A stretch of DNA of 6,329 nucleotides from Bdellovibrio sp. (GTDB lineage: Bacteria > Bdellovibrionota > Bdellovibrionia > Bdellovibrionales > Bdellovibrionaceae). Both the position numbers and the translations under genes were made by a program. Below are positions 6,128 through 6,329 of the stretch, in pieces. Within the stretch, counting starts at the first letter, position 1, and each line of letters begins with the position of its first letter. The stretch covers positions 1-6,329 of the forward strand of contig JAGIAF010000198.1 of NCBI GenBank assembly GCA_017745015.1, written 5' to 3'. The notes beneath the pieces were generated by a model, which made no database searches, had not been told where the DNA came from, and saw only the letters and a program-made list of their open reading frames with translations.

Positions 6128-6329
6128 CTATTTTACAGGAACCGAAGTCTCTTTAATAGAGATGTTGGCATTGATCTGACCATCGCAGAAATTGTTACCG
6201 CATTGTTCGCGTTGTTTTCTATCAGCGATGAATACTTCCGTAGTATCAATTGTTAGAGTAACTTCTACCATGCCTTCTTCATCACGGTAAGTTTGGTACT
6301 TAATTTGATAGATGCCAGCGGATACGCGT
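6128..6329 (-). CDS. Unrecognised protein, C-terminal part only (runs off the window)
   Basis: The minus strand is open from the right edge to a TAG at 6130-6128, giving at least 66 C-terminal residues. The piece begins RVSAGIYQIKYQTYRDEEG and ends with SIKETSVPVK. It reads as alternating beta strands (IYQIKYQTY, MVEVTLTIDTTEVFIA, INANISIKETSVPV) with a short loop CGNNFC holding two cysteines five residues apart, which could form a disulfide in an exported beta-sandwich protein. I do not recognise the family and the start lies outside the window. Support for coding comes from the continuous open frame, its convergent placement and the hairpin just beyond its stop. The complete protein could be a secreted or periplasmic protein, but no signal peptide can be seen here. 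Confidence 0.65.
   Translation of the reverse strand, partial: RVSAGIYQIKYQTYRDEEGMVEVTLTIDTTEVFIADRKQREQCGNNFCDGQINANISIKETSVPVK

Noticed and set aside
1..6329. Mobile element, CRISPR or toxin-antitoxin content
   Set aside because: No direct repeat arrays, transposase, integrase or small paired toxin genes are visible. A HipA toxin reading of the first gene was rejected because that protein has a signal peptide and many cysteines.

Overview
The window looks like chromosomal DNA of a Gram-negative delta-proteobacterium-like organism. A Bdellovibrio-type predator (Bdellovibrionota) is my best guess. The basis is moderate GC (judged by eye as a little under 50%), compact gene packing, good Shine-Dalgarno sites, a signal-peptide protein, an outer-membrane type lipoprotein, and the style of the RtcB, GFA and S9 proteins. 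The species call is an inference from protein style, not proven. There are no RNA genes, insertion sequences or CRISPR arrays.

Left part (19-2438): two divergent genes for exported proteins share a 203-bp intergenic region. On the minus strand is a 456-aa secreted protein. It is not a member of an everyday annotated family, but it carries the motif order of FAM20C-like (HipA/PI4K-type) atypical kinases: LLLKP, then YYQISRILGGAGRVP, then NQQDR, then KDNDCG. On the plus strand is a 281-aa lipoprotein with a cysteine-phosphatase-like P-loop (HCWNGWHSSG) in which the usual arginine is replaced. A secreted kinase-like protein next to an envelope phosphatase-like protein is the most interesting feature here and could be an uncharacterised extracytoplasmic phosphorylation module.

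Middle (2475-4099): an rtcB RNA ligase gene with all metal and guanylylation residues follows. Its Shine-Dalgarno sequence lies in the 3' arm of the terminator-like hairpin that ends the lipoprotein gene, and an extended -10 promoter sits so that its transcript would begin inside the 5' arm. rtcB converges with a small GFA-family zinc protein on the minus strand, and their stop codons overlap.

Right part (4172-6329): divergent from the GFA gene is a 631-aa cytoplasmic S9-family (prolyl oligopeptidase/acylaminoacyl peptidase-like) serine peptidase with an intact catalytic triad. A very long 48-nt hairpin separates it from the C-terminal end of an unrecognised minus-strand gene that runs off the right edge.

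The rtcB, GFA and S9 genes look like independent housekeeping or accessory transcription units with no clear shared pathway. Only the kinase-like/phosphatase-like pair suggests a joint function.
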